Positions 1 through 7,875 of a stretch of 37,703 nt of DNA are shown here, one piece after another. How positions within the stretch are numbered: position 1 is the first letter of the stretch; each line of letters opens with the position of its first letter. The notes beneath the pieces are model-generated. The model made no database searches, had not been told where the DNA came from, and saw only the letters and a program-made list of their open reading frames with translations. Origin of the DNA: Candidatus Avisuccinivibrio pullicola (GTDB taxonomy: Bacteria; Pseudomonadota; Gammaproteobacteria; Enterobacterales; Succinivibrionaceae); contig DVOQ01000027.1 in the NCBI GenBank assembly GCA_018713485.1, positions 1 to 37,703 of the forward strand, read 5' to 3'. The position numbers were made by a program, and so were the translations under genes.

Positions 1-131
1 GGAACCTGTTTAAGCTCGGTATCAGCAAGGCGCAGATAAAGGAGAGTACGGGCCTTTCCGATACCCTGCTTGAAAAGGCGCAGCGGGACGAAAACCTGAC
101 GGAGGAAGAGCTTGCCGCCGCCCTGGCTTAA
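1..131 (+). CDS. C-terminal fragment of Rpn/YhgA-like family protein (cut by window edge)
   Basis: The reading frame opens at base 3 and runs to TAA at 129-131, giving about 42 residues that begin NLFKLGISKAQIKESTGLS. The rest of the gene lies left of the window. The piece is nearly identical, in DNA and protein, to the last 43 codons of the next gene (positions 352-482), so the two are tandem relatives. The helical tail with a 'gis..qI.e.TGLs...LekarrdE' pattern resembles the C-terminal tail of Rpn/YhgA-like (PD-(D/E)XK) proteins. Assignment to that family rests on the tail only; the nuclease domain cannot be seen. Confidence 0.55.
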   Translation, partial: NLFKLGISKAQIKESTGLSDTLLEKAQRDENLTEEELAAALA

Positions 132-140
132 AGACAGCAT

Positions 141-482
141 ATGGCACGTAAATCCTTCACATGGCCTGAGTATTTTTATGACCCTGAGGAGCAGGCCCGC
201 GTCGATGCCATGCTCATGAACGAGGAACTGAGCCGGGTAGAAGCCAGAGGCATAGCCAAAGGCGAAGCCAGAGGCGAAGCCAGAGGCGAAGCCAGAGGCG
301 AAGCCAGAGGCGAAGCCAAAGGCATGCTGAAAAAAAGTTTTAACATCGCCCGGAACCTGTTTAAGCTCGGTATCAGCAAGGCGCAGATAAAGGAGAGTAC
401 GGGACTTTCCGCTACCCTGCTTGAAAAAGCGCGGCGGGATGAACCCCTGACGGAGGAAGAGATCGCCTCCGCCCTTGCTTAA
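141..482 (+). CDS. Short Rpn/YhgA-like C-terminal-tail protein with GEAR repeats
   Basis: A 113-residue protein. Residues 1-35 (start MARKSFTWPEYFYDPEEQ) are followed by a run of four-residue GEAR/GEAK repeats (about residues 36-60), then a helical tail (61-113) almost the same as the tail of the preceding fragment. Rpn/YhgA-family nucleases often end in such charged G-x-x-(R/K) repeats followed by a short helical domain. Here the PD-(D/E)XK nuclease part is missing, so this is probably a stand-alone tail or a remnant rather than an active nuclease. The start lies 9 bases after the previous stop and has no clear Shine-Dalgarno sequence, so translation may depend on coupling. The ORF is intact. 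Function unknown. Confidence 0.5.
   Translation: MARKSFTWPEYFYDPEEQARVDAMLMNEELSRVEARGIAKGEARGEARGEARGEARGEAKGMLKKSFNIARNLFKLGISKAQIKESTGLSATLLEKARRDEPLTEEEIASALA
261..320 (+). repeat. 12-bp in-frame tandem repeat (GEAR codons)
   Basis: Four exact copies of GGCGAAGCCAGA (261-272, 273-284, 285-296, 297-308) and a fifth ending in AAA (309-320), with a degenerate copy just upstream. Each unit encodes Gly-Glu-Ala-Arg/Lys. Because the unit is 12 bp, slippage changes protein length without shifting the frame. It also creates an antisense ORF on the other strand that is only a shadow. Confidence 0.9.
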
Positions 483-502
483 GGACAGCTTCAGCACCGC
501 AT

Positions 503-608
503 AGAACCTGTTAAGCCGTTTCAGCAAGGCTCCGGCGCGGGCAGGGAACTCACGGGCCTTTTCGGTACCCTGCCTAAAAGAGCGCGGAAGGGCACTTCAC
601 TGCCCTGG
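503..608 (+). pseudogene. Decayed third copy of the Rpn-like tail
   Basis: Short blocks recur in the same order as in the two intact tails: GAACCTGTTAAGC, TCAGCAAGGC, ACGGGCCTTTT, GGTACCCTGC and AAAAGAGCGCGG. They are separated by small insertions and deletions that destroy the frame. This looks like a third tandem copy that has decayed. The remaining intergenic bases to the tkt terminator (609-777) show only a doubtful further match near 691-703 (CGATAAGGCGCAG) and no gene I can support. Confidence 0.55.
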
Positions 609-777
609 CGCCAAAGCGCACCGGCCTCTCAGTACTGTGCCTGATGATAAGGCGCACGTAATTTCCCGCGTGATCCCATCTCCTGAATCTCGATAAGGCG
701 CAGCTGATCCATGCCGGATGCTGTCGCAGTCGCGCCCATAGGATGACTCAGAGATAATTTTGCCGGCATCTAAATAT

Positions 778-804
778 GGAAAACCCGCACGCGGCGGGTT
801 TTCC
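778..804 (-). terminator. Rho-independent terminator of tkt
   Basis: Perfect 11-bp stem (GGAAAACCCGC, 778-788, with GCGGGTTTTCC, 794-804) and a 5-base loop, 37 bases past the tkt stop codon. The A/T-rich end of the stem supplies the short U-run in the minus direction. The symmetric stem could also stop plus-strand read-through from the left. Confidence 0.7.
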
Positions 805-841
805 GTTAATGAGGGCAACACCCCTCAGTCAGAGCCTGAGA

Positions 842-2836
842 CTACTTCAAGACCGTCTTCGCTACCCTGACGAGATTGTCAACGGTAAAGCCGAACTTCT
901 CAAAGAGCTTGGCGGCGGGGCCGGAAGCACCGTAACGGTCTAAGCCTAAGACGGCACCGTCAAGGCCCACGTACTTGTACCAGCCCTGAGTGGTGCCGGC
1001 TTCCACGGCCACACGGGCGCGGACGGCGCAGGGCAACACGCTCTGCTTGTACTCCTCGCTCTGACGGTCGAAGACCTCGCAGCAGGGCATGGAGACGACG
1101 CGCACCTTCTTGCCCTCGGCCTTTAAGGTCTCGGCGGCATGGAAGGCTAAAGCGACTTCGGAGCCGGTGGCGATGAGGATGAGATCGGGAGTGCCGTCGC
1201 AGTCCACGAGGACATAGCCGCCCTTCTCGATATCCCTGACCTGAGCCTCGGTACGGGGCATCTGCTCAAGGCCCTGACGGGTAAGGACGATGTCGGAGGG
1301 ACCGTCCTTACGCTCCACCATGTGCTTCCAGGCCATGGCCGTCTCAACCTGATCGCAGGGTCTCCACGTATCGAGATTCGGAACCATGCGTAAGGTGGCG
1401 GTCTGCTCGATAGGCTCGTGGGTAGGACCGTCCTCGCCGACGCCGATGGAGTCGTGAGTGAAGACGTAGAGAGTCGGGATCTTCATGAGCGCGGACATGC
1501 GGATGGCATTGCGGGCGTACTCCGAGAAGATGAGGAAGGTGCCACCATAGGGACGGAAGCCGCCGTGGAGGAGGATACCGTTCATGCAGGCGCACATGGC
1601 GAACTCGCGCACACCCCAGTGGATGTAGTTGCCGCTCACGTTGTGCGGGACCACCGAGACGGAGGCCTTGTTCATGGTGAGGTTGGAGGGAGCGAGATCG
1701 GCAGAGCCGCCGACGAACTCGGGCAGTAAGGCACCGAAGAAGTCTAAAGCGTTCTGGCCTGCCTTACGGGTGGCGATCTTGGCGGGAGTCTGCTGCAGCG
1801 ACATGGCCCACTCAATGGCCTTGGCGTCTAAGTCGACAGGCAGCTCACCTGCGATGCGGCGCTTAAACTCGGAGGCTAACTCGGGGTAAGCGGCGGCATA
1901 GCGTTCAAAGAGCTCGTTCCAGGCCTTCTCTAAAGCCTCGCCCTTCTCAACGGCGTTCCACTCTTTGTAGACATCCTCGGGGATCTCGAAGGGAGGATAC
2001 TCCCAGCCGATATTCTTACGGGTTAAGGCGATTTCATCGTCACCTAAGGGGGCACCGTGCGAGGAGGACTTGCCGCCCTTGTTCGGAGAGCCGCAGCCGA
2101 TGGTGGTGTGGCAGATAATGATGGAGGGATGATCCTTGTCGGCCTGAGCCTCGGCGATGGCCTTGCGGATCTCCTCGCTGTCGTTGCCGTCCTTAACGTC
2201 AATGACCTGCCAGTGATAGGCCTTGAAGCGCTCGGCAGTGTCATCACCGAACCAGCCCTTGACCTCACCGTCAATGGAAATGCCGTTGGAATCGTATAAG
2301 ACGATGAGCTTGCCTAAGCCTAAGGTACCGGCTAAGGAGCAGCACTCGTGGGAGATACCCTCCATGAGGCAGCCGTCACCTAAGAAAGCGTAGGTGTAGT
2401 GGTCGACGATATCAAAGCCGTCGCGGTTGAACTGCTTAGCGAGCATCGACTCGGCCATGGCCATGCCCACGGCGTTGGCAATACCCTGGCCTAAGGGGCC
2501 GGTAGTGGTCTCGACGCCCGGCACCTCACCGTACTCGGGGTGACCCGGGGTCTTGGAGTCTAACTGACGGAACTGCTTTAAGTCCTCAATGGAGAGATCA
2601 TAGCCGGTCAGATGCAGTAAGGAGTAAATGAGCATCGAGGCGTGGCCGTTAGATAACACGAAACGGTCGCGGTTAGGCCACTGCGGATCCTTGGGGTTAT
2701 GTCTTAAAAAGCCGCGCCACAGGGCCTCAGCCATGTCGGCCATGCCCAAAGGAGCGCCCGGATGACCGGAGTTGGCCTTCTGAACGGCGTCCATGCTCAG
2801 TGCGCGGATGGCATTGGCAAGCTTGTTATAAGCCAT
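842..2836 (-). CDS. tkt: Transketolase
   Basis: A 664-residue thiamine-diphosphate enzyme of the non-oxidative pentose phosphate pathway. It moves two-carbon units between ketose and aldose phosphates in the cytoplasm. Visible marks: the N-terminal substrate region [17 protein letters not shown], the ThDP/metal motif GDGCLMEG...N (about residues 154-185), the pyrimidine-domain signature around [16 protein letters not shown], and a C-terminal ATGSEVALA segment. Length equals the bacterial TktA norm. The ATG is preceded by AGAGGAG at good spacing. It sits 34 bases downstream of the DUF945-like gene and shares orientation with transaldolase, so a tal-(DUF945)-tkt transcript linking both pentose-phosphate enzymes is plausible. 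A strong hairpin follows the stop. Confidence 0.97.
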   Translation of the reverse strand: MAYNKLANAIRALSMDAVQKANSGHPGAPLGMADMAEALWRGFLRHNPKDPQWPNRDRFVLSNGHASMLIYSLLHLTGYDLSIEDLKQFRQLDSKTPGHPEYGEVPGVETTTGPLGQGIANAVGMAMAESMLAKQFNRDGFDIVDHYTYAFLGDGCLMEGISHECCSLAGTLGLGKLIVLYDSNGISIDGEVKGWFGDDTAERFKAYHWQVIDVKDGNDSEEIRKAIAEAQADKDHPSIIICHTTIGCGSPNKGGKSSSHGAPLGDDEIALTRKNIGWEYPPFEIPEDVYKEWNAVEKGEALEKAWNELFERYAAAYPELASEFKRRIAGELPVDLDAKAIEWAMSLQQTPAKIATRKAGQNALDFFGALLPEFVGGSADLAPSNLTMNKASVSVVPHNVSGNYIHWGVREFAMCACMNGILLHGGFRPYGGTFLIFSEYARNAIRMSALMKIPTLYVFTHDSIGVGEDGPTHEPIEQTATLRMVPNLDTWRPCDQVETAMAWKHMVERKDGPSDIVLTRQGLEQMPRTEAQVRDIEKGGYVLVDCDGTPDLILIATGSEVALAFHAAETLKAEGKKVRVVSMPCCEVFDRQSEEYKQSVLPCAVRARVAVEAGTTQGWYKYVGLDGAVLGLDRYGASGPAAKLFEKFGFTVDNLVRVAKTVLK

Positions 2837-2870
2837 GAATTATCTCCTCTAACTTATCCTAATGGTTAAT

Positions 2871-4184
2871 TCACTGTCCGTTGACGTCACACTTACCTTG
2901 GACGCAACGCAGAATACCTTGATACCCGCCACCGGATACGGGTTTGAAAATGTCTGAGTAAACCTGACGTAAGGCTCTCCCGTTACCCTCGGCCTTAAAG
3001 GTGAGAGTACCGTCAGCCGTCCCCACGGGATCTACGCCCGTGACGGTCATTGTACCTGAGGCACTCACGCCAAAGAGGCGGCCGTCCTCAAGCAGCACCT
3101 GAGGCTGTTCCTTACCGCTCTCAGGGCTTAAATTAAAGAAATCACTGCGCGTATAGGAGCGCTTCTCTACGCCCTCTTCCACGGGATATTCATCATGAGT
3201 TAAGGAGTTGACGGTAAGCGTGGTGACGGCGTCCTGATCAAGGCCGAGGATGACGGACTCGGCCAGGGTACGCACCGAAAGCGGATCGAGATCCATATCA
3301 AGGCCGTAGACACTGCGCGATCCCATATCCCTGTCCACGACATCGGCCTTGAAGTTCAGGTTTAGGGCCTCACTGCCGCGCTTTTTGCCGCTGACGGATG
3401 TAAGCGCTAACGAACACTCGGGGATCCTAAGCGCGTTCATAAAGGGATACTGCTCATCAAGGCCCTTAATGCCCAGGCGCAGGAAATCAGGATCGAGGAG
3501 CGCGTCTGCGCCCTCACCGCCCATGTCAAGGTAAGCGTAATCAAGAGACAGATTATGACCGTCCGAGAAATTGCGCACCGTGTAGGAGGCATGCATACGG
3601 TCGCCCCAGTGCACGCTGACCGTGCCGTCAAACCTTAAAGAGGATCCGGCCTTAGCGCTGTCCTCAGCGTACGGGGCCTTCAGGGACACGTTCAGGGTCT
3701 GACGCAGCGGGAACAGAGCTCCGTCCACCGTGGCCTCTAACACACTCTTCTCCCTGTCCACGGGCAGGAGCGCGAGGGTGTCCATAAACGGAACCTCCCC
3801 TGAGGGAAGGGTCATGCGGTCTAAATGTAAATCCAGGGTATAGCCCATGAGGCCCGAATGCAATGTCGCGGGCAGGACCACGGGTTCAAAGCCCTCTTCT
3901 TTCTGCGCATCACGATCGCTGATAAGGAAATTGAGCTCCCGGCTTAAGAGGCCGCTTTCCTTCACTTCGTAAGTGACAAAGAGGCGCGGTGCAGAAGGAA
4001 CAGAGCTTGCGGAATTCAGGGTAGCGTTAACCTGGGAAAGCGCTTTGTCTAGCTGCCACATCGCCGAGGAAAAGGCGATAAAGACAAAAAGGATAAGAAA
4101 GAGCACCACGACCGCGACGCTTAAGGTCAGCTTCGAGGGCTTTTTGGCCTTCAGGGATTTCAAAGGCAGATTGAGTGCAGGCAT
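2871..4184 (-). CDS. DUF945/YdgA-like membrane-anchored protein
   Basis: A 437-residue protein with a basic N-terminus (KSLKAKKPSK) and one strong hydrophobic segment at about residues 19-41, consistent with an uncleaved inner-membrane anchor and a large periplasmic part. The soluble part begins with a pattern like YEVKESGLLSRELNFLISDR and continues as beta-rich sequence, typical of the gammaproteobacterial DUF945 (YdgA/YihF) family, whose molecular role is not settled. AAGGAG lies 5 bases before the ATG. It sits between transaldolase and transketolase in the same orientation. The family call is by overall pattern, not by a catalytic motif. Confidence 0.6.
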   Translation of the reverse strand: MPALNLPLKSLKAKKPSKLTLSVAVVVLFLILFVFIAFSSAMWQLDKALSQVNATLNSASSVPSAPRLFVTYEVKESGLLSRELNFLISDRDAQKEEGFEPVVLPATLHSGLMGYTLDLHLDRMTLPSGEVPFMDTLALLPVDREKSVLEATVDGALFPLRQTLNVSLKAPYAEDSAKAGSSLRFDGTVSVHWGDRMHASYTVRNFSDGHNLSLDYAYLDMGGEGADALLDPDFLRLGIKGLDEQYPFMNALRIPECSLALTSVSGKKRGSEALNLNFKADVVDRDMGSRSVYGLDMDLDPLSVRTLAESVILGLDQDAVTTLTVNSLTHDEYPVEEGVEKRSYTRSDFFNLSPESGKEQPQVLLEDGRLFGVSASGTMTVTGVDPVGTADGTLTFKAEGNGRALRQVYSDIFKPVSGGGYQGILRCVQGKCDVNGQ

Positions 4185-4235
4185 ACAGGCTCCTTATCCT
4201 GACGGGAAAAAAAGGTGTTCCCCGGTTACGCTGAA

Positions 4236-4263
4236 GCCGGAGGGTGAGCTCCGGCCTCTTTTT
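4236..4263 (+). terminator. Intrinsic-terminator-like hairpin between tal and the DUF945-like gene
   Basis: Perfect 7-bp stem GCCGGAG/CTCCGGC (4236-4242 and 4249-4255) followed on the plus strand by CTCTTTTT. The U-run is on the plus side, although every gene here is on the minus strand. On the minus strand the stem is preceded by an A-run and followed by only TT. It may block antisense transcription, or weaken read-through from tal into the next genes. Direction is odd but the structure is clear. Confidence 0.5.
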
Positions 4264-4278
4264 AGCTTAGGTTACAGA

Positions 4279-4929
4279 TTAACCGAAGACCTTGCGGTAG
4301 TCAGCCTGGAACTTGGCGATACCCTGATCGGTCAGCGGGTGCTTGGTCATCTGCTCGATCACCTTGTAGGGAACGGTGGCGATGTCGGCACCGGCTAAGG
4401 CGCAGTCGGTGACGTGGATGGGGTTACGCACCGAGGCGCAGATGATCTGGGCGTCAATGTCACCCACGGCGAAAATATCGGCGATCTGACGGATGAGATC
4501 GATACCGGGCTGGGAGATGTCATCGAGACGGCCTAAGAACGGGGACACGTAGGTGGCACCGGCACGGGCGGCTAACAGGGCCTGGTTGGCCGAGAAGATG
4601 AGGGTCAGATTCGTCTTGATGCCCTCGACCTTGCACATATGGCAGGCCTTTAAGCCTTCGACGGTCATCGGGATCTTGACGATCATGTTCGGGTGAATGG
4701 CGGCGATTTCACGGGCTTCCTTGATCATGCCCTCGGCGTCGAGAGTGGTGGCCTTGACTTCACCGGAGATGGGGCCATCGACGATGGAGGCGATTTCCTT
4801 GATGACTTCCTTGAAGTCGCGGCCTTCCTTGGCGATGAGGGACGGATTGGTGGTCACACCGCAAATCACGCCCATGTCATTGGCTTTACGGATCTCGTCC
4901 ACGTTGGCGGTATCAATGAAAAAACGCAT
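4279..4929 (-). CDS. tal: Transaldolase, small FSA/TalC-type subfamily
   Basis: A 216-residue class I aldolase of the short transaldolase / fructose-6-phosphate aldolase family. The Schiff-base lysine is K85 in the IVKIPMT motif, and the N-terminal IDTANVDEI and GVTTNPSL blocks are typical. At residue 131 (SPFLGRLDD) it has Phe, where E. coli FSA has Tyr. In this family Phe at that site goes with transaldolase activity and Tyr with F6P aldolase, so transaldolase is the better call (inference from known enzymes). The ATG at 4929 follows AGGGG with 7 bases spacing. Being near tkt fits a shared pentose-phosphate role. The leader upstream is unusually long (see the promoter near 5201). Confidence 0.92.
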   Translation of the reverse strand: MRFFIDTANVDEIRKANDMGVICGVTTNPSLIAKEGRDFKEVIKEIASIVDGPISGEVKATTLDAEGMIKEAREIAAIHPNMIVKIPMTVEGLKACHMCKVEGIKTNLTLIFSANQALLAARAGATYVSPFLGRLDDISQPGIDLIRQIADIFAVGDIDAQIICASVRNPIHVTDCALAGADIATVPYKVIEQMTKHPLTDQGIAKFQADYRKVFG

Positions 4930-5109
4930 GTTAATTCCCCTGGTTTAAATTTAATGATGCGGCGCGGAGGACGGAACTGAGGGCCGCCCGGTGCGCCCGC
5001 CACAACGTCGCGCTTAAGCTTCATACGTTCTGGCTTCAAACTACCTTCTGATTGTACTTCAAAAGCTCCCCCGTCAAGAATACCTTAGCCCCGTTTAGTG
5101 ACAGGGTTC

Positions 5110-5166
5110 TCAAAATTTCGCAACGAAAAGGGCACGCAAAAAGCACGGAAGTTGGAAACTTACCAT
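5110..5166 (-). CDS. Possible 18-residue leader peptide in the tal 5' region
   Basis: Inside the predicted tal leader a short frame starts with ATG at 5164-5166 and ends with TGA at 5110-5112, encoding MVSFQLPCFLRALFVAKF. The bases ahead of it (AAGGAGGGAGAGGGCGGT) are very purine-rich and contain Shine-Dalgarno-like GGAGG and GAGGG. It lies downstream of the candidate promoter and 180 bases before tal. Such a short frame can occur by chance; the strong ribosome-binding signal is the only reason to list it. Confidence 0.22.
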   Translation of the reverse strand: MVSFQLPCFLRALFVAKF

Positions 5167-5200
5167 ACCGCCCTCTCCCTCCTTATGACAAGGATTGGTA

Positions 5201-5228
5201 ATTACATAGTCTTTACACGGATTTTCAA
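5201..5228 (-). promoter_or_regulatory. Candidate sigma70 promoter for tal (and downstream genes)
   Basis: On the minus strand TTGAAA (5223-5228) and TGTAAT (5201-5206) are separated by 16 bases. A start near 5194 would leave a leader of about 265 bases before tal, with the 18-codon frame inside it. An imperfect palindrome around 5235-5250 (AGGCCTATATAAGCCT) lies just upstream of the -35 box and could be an operator. Apart from this promoter, leader and the hairpin at 5384, the 500-base gap 4930-5433 shows nothing else I recognise. Confidence 0.45.
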
Positions 5229-5383
5229 TAGCTTAGGCCTATATAAGCCTGGGATACGGCGCACAGTATGAGAGCCTGAGGAGCGTGGTGACGCACCGTG
5301 TTTTTGAAAACGTTTACGGAAAGATTTCTAAGATTTTAAGATTTTTGGAAGGTATGAAGGCACCTCAGAAAGCACCTCAACCT

Positions 5384-5412
5384 GCCGTTCCCCTGCACCT
5401 TTAGGGAACGGC
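5384..5412 (-). terminator. Hairpin after the beta-hydroxyacid dehydrogenase gene
   Basis: A 9-bp perfect stem (GCCGTTCCC with GGGAACGGC, 11-base loop) 22 bases past the stop of the dehydrogenase gene. No U-run follows on the minus strand, so it is a weak or Rho-assisted terminator at best, or a 3' stabilising structure. Confidence 0.4.
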
Positions 5413-5433
5413 CTGATTATGGCGCTTCCTGCC

Positions 5434-6315
5434 TTAGGCAAAATCGCGGGTGTAATAGCGGTAAAGAGCCTGTGTGCCCGCCTCGCTCAGTCCCTTCTGC
5501 ATGAGTGTCTCATAGAGTTTCAAGGCCAGGGCCGTGCCTTCAAGGTACAGTCCGTGCTCCTGTGCCACCTCAAGGGCGATGCGCAAATCCTTGACAAAAT
5601 GCTTCACGAAAAAGCCGGGCTTAAAGTCACCCTTGAGAATGCGCGGACCGTAGGACTGCATCGAGAAGGAACCGGCCGCCCCCTTGCCCAGGGTTTCAAG
5701 GAGCAGCGGCACGTCAAGGCCTGACTTTTTAGCAAACACCATGGACTCGCACAGCGCCATCATGCCCGCGGCGATGGCAATCTGATTGGCAGCCTTGGCA
5801 AGCTGCCCCGCACCGGCCTCGCCAAAGCGCACCCACGTCCTGCCCATGCCTTCAAAGACGGGAGTTAAGGTCTTAAAGGTGCTTTCCCGGCCGCCGCAGA
5901 GTATGGTGAGGGTACCGTTGCGGGCTCCCACGTCACCGCCTGTCACCGGCGCGTCCATGATTTCAAGCCCCAGCATCTCCCCCTTGGTGGCAAGGCGGCG
6001 GGCGAGCGACGGTGAGGAGGTGGTCATATCCACACCGATGGCGCCGCGGGGCAGATTTTTTAAGATGCCGTCTGCGCCAAGCCACGTCTCCTCAACGTCA
6101 CTGACCATCCCGACGATGGAGATGGCCACGTCCGCGTCACGGACGGCCTCGGCCACGCTGTCGCAGACCGTGGCCCCGAGAGCGGCTAGCGGCTCGGCCT
6201 TAGCTCTCGTGCGGTTATAGACCTTAAGCTTAAAACCCTTCTTTAAAAGATTGGACGCCATGGCAAAGCCCATGACCCCGGTGCCGATAAAGGCGATCTT
6301 CTCCACGCTGTGCAT
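5434..6315 (-). CDS. NAD(P)-dependent beta-hydroxyacid dehydrogenase (GarR / 2-hydroxy-3-oxopropionate reductase-like)
   Basis: A 293-residue member of the 3-hydroxyisobutyrate dehydrogenase family, which reduces short 2-hydroxy-3-oxo acids such as tartronate semialdehyde to glycerate, or oxidises related hydroxyacids. Motifs: the Rossmann turn GTGVMGFAMA (residues 11-20), substrate loop DAPVTGGDVGARNG (121-134), and catalytic lysine K174 with N178 in GAGQLAKAANQ. The frame is open 35 codons further upstream, but family length and the start MHSVEKIAFIG favour the ATG at 6315, preceded by a GA-rich stretch. It stands alone between tal and the divergent metK, so the neighbours do not fix the substrate. 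Confidence 0.85.
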   Translation of the reverse strand: MHSVEKIAFIGTGVMGFAMASNLLKKGFKLKVYNRTRAKAEPLAALGATVCDSVAEAVRDADVAISIVGMVSDVEETWLGADGILKNLPRGAIGVDMTTSSPSLARRLATKGEMLGLEIMDAPVTGGDVGARNGTLTILCGGRESTFKTLTPVFEGMGRTWVRFGEAGAGQLAKAANQIAIAAGMMALCESMVFAKKSGLDVPLLLETLGKGAAGSFSMQSYGPRILKGDFKPGFFVKHFVKDLRIALEVAQEHGLYLEGTALALKLYETLMQKGLSEAGTQALYRYYTRDFA

Positions 6316-6518
6316 CTTTTCTTCATCCTGCAAAAACACTTCACGGGCCATTATAGCAAGAGAAATCCTGAAGCCCGCTCTGCTCACTCGGGCCCCGGCA
6401 GAAAGGCCACTCCCTGTCACGCTGACACCTGACCTAATGCCTTAACCTTACTTAAAAAAAGTCTTTACCCGTACAAAAATATTCTAGGTACAATGTCATC
6501 GCGTTTAAAATTTCCCGT

Positions 6519-6552
6519 TCTCTGAACAGAGAGCCGCGGTATTTGCTATAAT
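6519..6552 (+). promoter_or_regulatory. metK promoter: extended -10 with an overlapping palindrome
   Basis: TATAAT at 6547-6552 is preceded by TGC, making a perfect extended -10 (TGCTATAAT). There is no good -35 box. In its place lies a palindrome, TCTCTG-AA-CAGAGA (6519-6532), well placed for a regulator. A start near 6559 gives a leader of about 80 bases. The rest of the 322-base gap (6316-6637) is AT-rich around 6455-6500 and probably holds the divergent promoter of the dehydrogenase gene; I could not fix its boxes. Confidence 0.7.
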
Positions 6553-6637
6553 GCGGCCGATTGCGTCCTTCCCCCTCAACAAAGATGTAATTGTGGACCG
6601 TGCATGGCACGCGCCCCCTGTTTTGGGATATCAACAT

Positions 6638-7786
6638 ATGAGATTATTCACCTCAGAGTCCGTCTCTGAAGGACATCCTGACAAAGTCGCCGATCAGATT
6701 TCCGATGCGGTTCTTGACGCTTACTTAGCGCAGGATCCCCATGCTCACGTAGCCTGCGAGACCCTCGTCAAGACCGGCATGGTGGTGTTAGCCGGTGAAA
6801 TCAGCTCCACCGCCAACGTCGATTTAGAAAAAGTGGTGCGTGACACCGTCTGCTCCATCGGCTACAACTCCAGCGAAATGGGCTTTGACGGCCATTACTG
6901 CGCCTTCTTAAACGCCCTGGGCAAGCAGTCCCCTGACATCAATCAGGGAGTCGAGCGCGCCCGCCCCGAGGATCAGGGCGCCGGCGATCAGGGCCTCATG
7001 TTCGGCTTCGCCTGCGATGAGACCGGCAACCTCATGCCCGCCCCCATCAGCTATGCTCACCTCCTCGTAATGCGTCAGTCAGAGGTACGCCGCAAGGGGA
7101 TCATCCCGTGGCTGCGTCCCGATGCCAAATCCCAGGTGACCTTCCTCTATAACGATGACGGCAGCATTCAGGGCGTGGACACGGTGGTGCTCTCCACACA
7201 GCACAGCCCCGACGTCTCCTTAGCCTCCGTCACCGAAGGCGTCATGGAGGAGATCATCAAGAAGGTCATTCCCGCAGGTTACCTTACGGATAAGACCAAG
7301 TACTTCATCAACCCTACGGGACGTTTCGTCATCGGCGGTCCCGTCGGTGACTGCGGCTTAACCGGCCGTAAGATCATCGTTGACACCTACGGTGGTGCCG
7401 CACGTCACGGCGGCGGTGCCTTCTCGGGCAAGGATCCCTCCAAGGTAGACCGCTCGGCCGCCTACGCTGCCCGCTACGTCGCCAAGAACATCGTGGCCGC
7501 AGGGCTGGCCCGCCGCTGCGAGATCCAGGTCTCCTACGCCATCGGCGTGGCAGAGCCCGTTTCCGTGAGCGTCAATACCTTCGGTACCGGCGACCGTTAC
7601 AGCGATGAGAAGATCTCTAAAGCCGTCACCGAGGTCTTCGATCTGCGCCCCTACGGTCTCATTCAGATGCTCGATCTGCTCCGTCCCATCTACAAGCCCA
7701 CGGCCACCTACGGCCATTTCGGCCGCGACGGCTTCCCGTGGGAGAAAACCGATCGCAAGGACGCGCTGCTCGCCGCTTTAAGCTAA
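6638..7786 (+). CDS. metK: S-adenosylmethionine synthetase
   Basis: A 382-residue enzyme making S-adenosylmethionine from methionine and ATP in the cytoplasm. Signatures: [17 protein letters not shown] at the N-terminus, the ATP-binding hexapeptide region [12 protein letters not shown] (about residues 114-125), and the P-loop-like [16 protein letters not shown] (about 255-270). Length matches E. coli MetK (384). An ATG at 6551 is in frame but lies inside the promoter -10 box, so the start at 6638 (MRLFTSESV) is well supported. Shine-Dalgarno is weak (GGGATATC). It is the only plus-strand gene between the left edge cluster and the lgt region, and is followed by two hairpins. Confidence 0.97.
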   Translation: MRLFTSESVSEGHPDKVADQISDAVLDAYLAQDPHAHVACETLVKTGMVVLAGEISSTANVDLEKVVRDTVCSIGYNSSEMGFDGHYCAFLNALGKQSPDINQGVERARPEDQGAGDQGLMFGFACDETGNLMPAPISYAHLLVMRQSEVRRKGIIPWLRPDAKSQVTFLYNDDGSIQGVDTVVLSTQHSPDVSLASVTEGVMEEIIKKVIPAGYLTDKTKYFINPTGRFVIGGPVGDCGLTGRKIIVDTYGGAARHGGGAFSGKDPSKVDRSAAYAARYVAKNIVAAGLARRCEIQVSYAIGVAEPVSVSVNTFGTGDRYSDEKISKAVTEVFDLRPYGLIQMLDLLRPIYKPTATYGHFGRDGFPWEKTDRKDALLAALS

Positions 7787-7799
7787 AGCGTCAGGGTCT

Positions 7800-7826
7800 G
7801 AGGATCCGCCTGTGCGGCTCCTCTTT
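7800..7826 (+). terminator. metK terminator
   Basis: Stem GAGGATCCGC (7800-7809) pairs with GCGGCTCCTC (7814-7823) with one mismatch, a 4-base loop and TTTAAG after it, starting 14 bases past the metK stop. Good intrinsic terminator for the plus strand. Confidence 0.7.
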
Positions 7827-7834
7827 AAGTCTCA

Positions 7835-7855
7835 CCCCGGGGGCTCTCCCCGGGG
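7835..7855. terminator. Second hairpin between the convergent metK and SpoIIE-type genes
   Basis: CCCCGGGG (7835-7842) is repeated as CCCCGGGG (7848-7855) with GCTCT between, giving an 8-bp GC stem followed by ATTTCC on the plus side. It lies 21 bases before the 3' end of the minus-strand SpoIIE gene, so it can serve both convergent transcripts. Confidence 0.6.
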
Positions 7856-7875
7856 ATTTCCTCTATGCTGTGCCC

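Noticed and set aside
261-320. CRISPR-like short repeats
   Set aside because: 12-bp units without spacers, in frame with a protein; a coding tandem repeat.
176-379. 67-residue minus-strand ORF rich in PLAS repeats
   Set aside because: It is the antisense of the GEAR repeat; no ribosome site, repeat explained by the plus-strand gene.
1418-2299. Plus-strand ORFs over tkt
   Set aside because: Shadows of the strongly biased transketolase gene.
3973-4398. 141-residue plus-strand ORF over tal and the DUF945-like gene
   Set aside because: Antisense to two well-supported genes and contains a terminator-like hairpin.
6316-6420. Upstream extension of the dehydrogenase gene
   Set aside because: Adds 35 residues unlike the family ahead of the Rossmann fold; start at 6315 gives the normal length.
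6551-6637. Upstream ATG of metK
   Set aside because: It lies in the -10 box of the promoter, so it cannot be in the mRNA.
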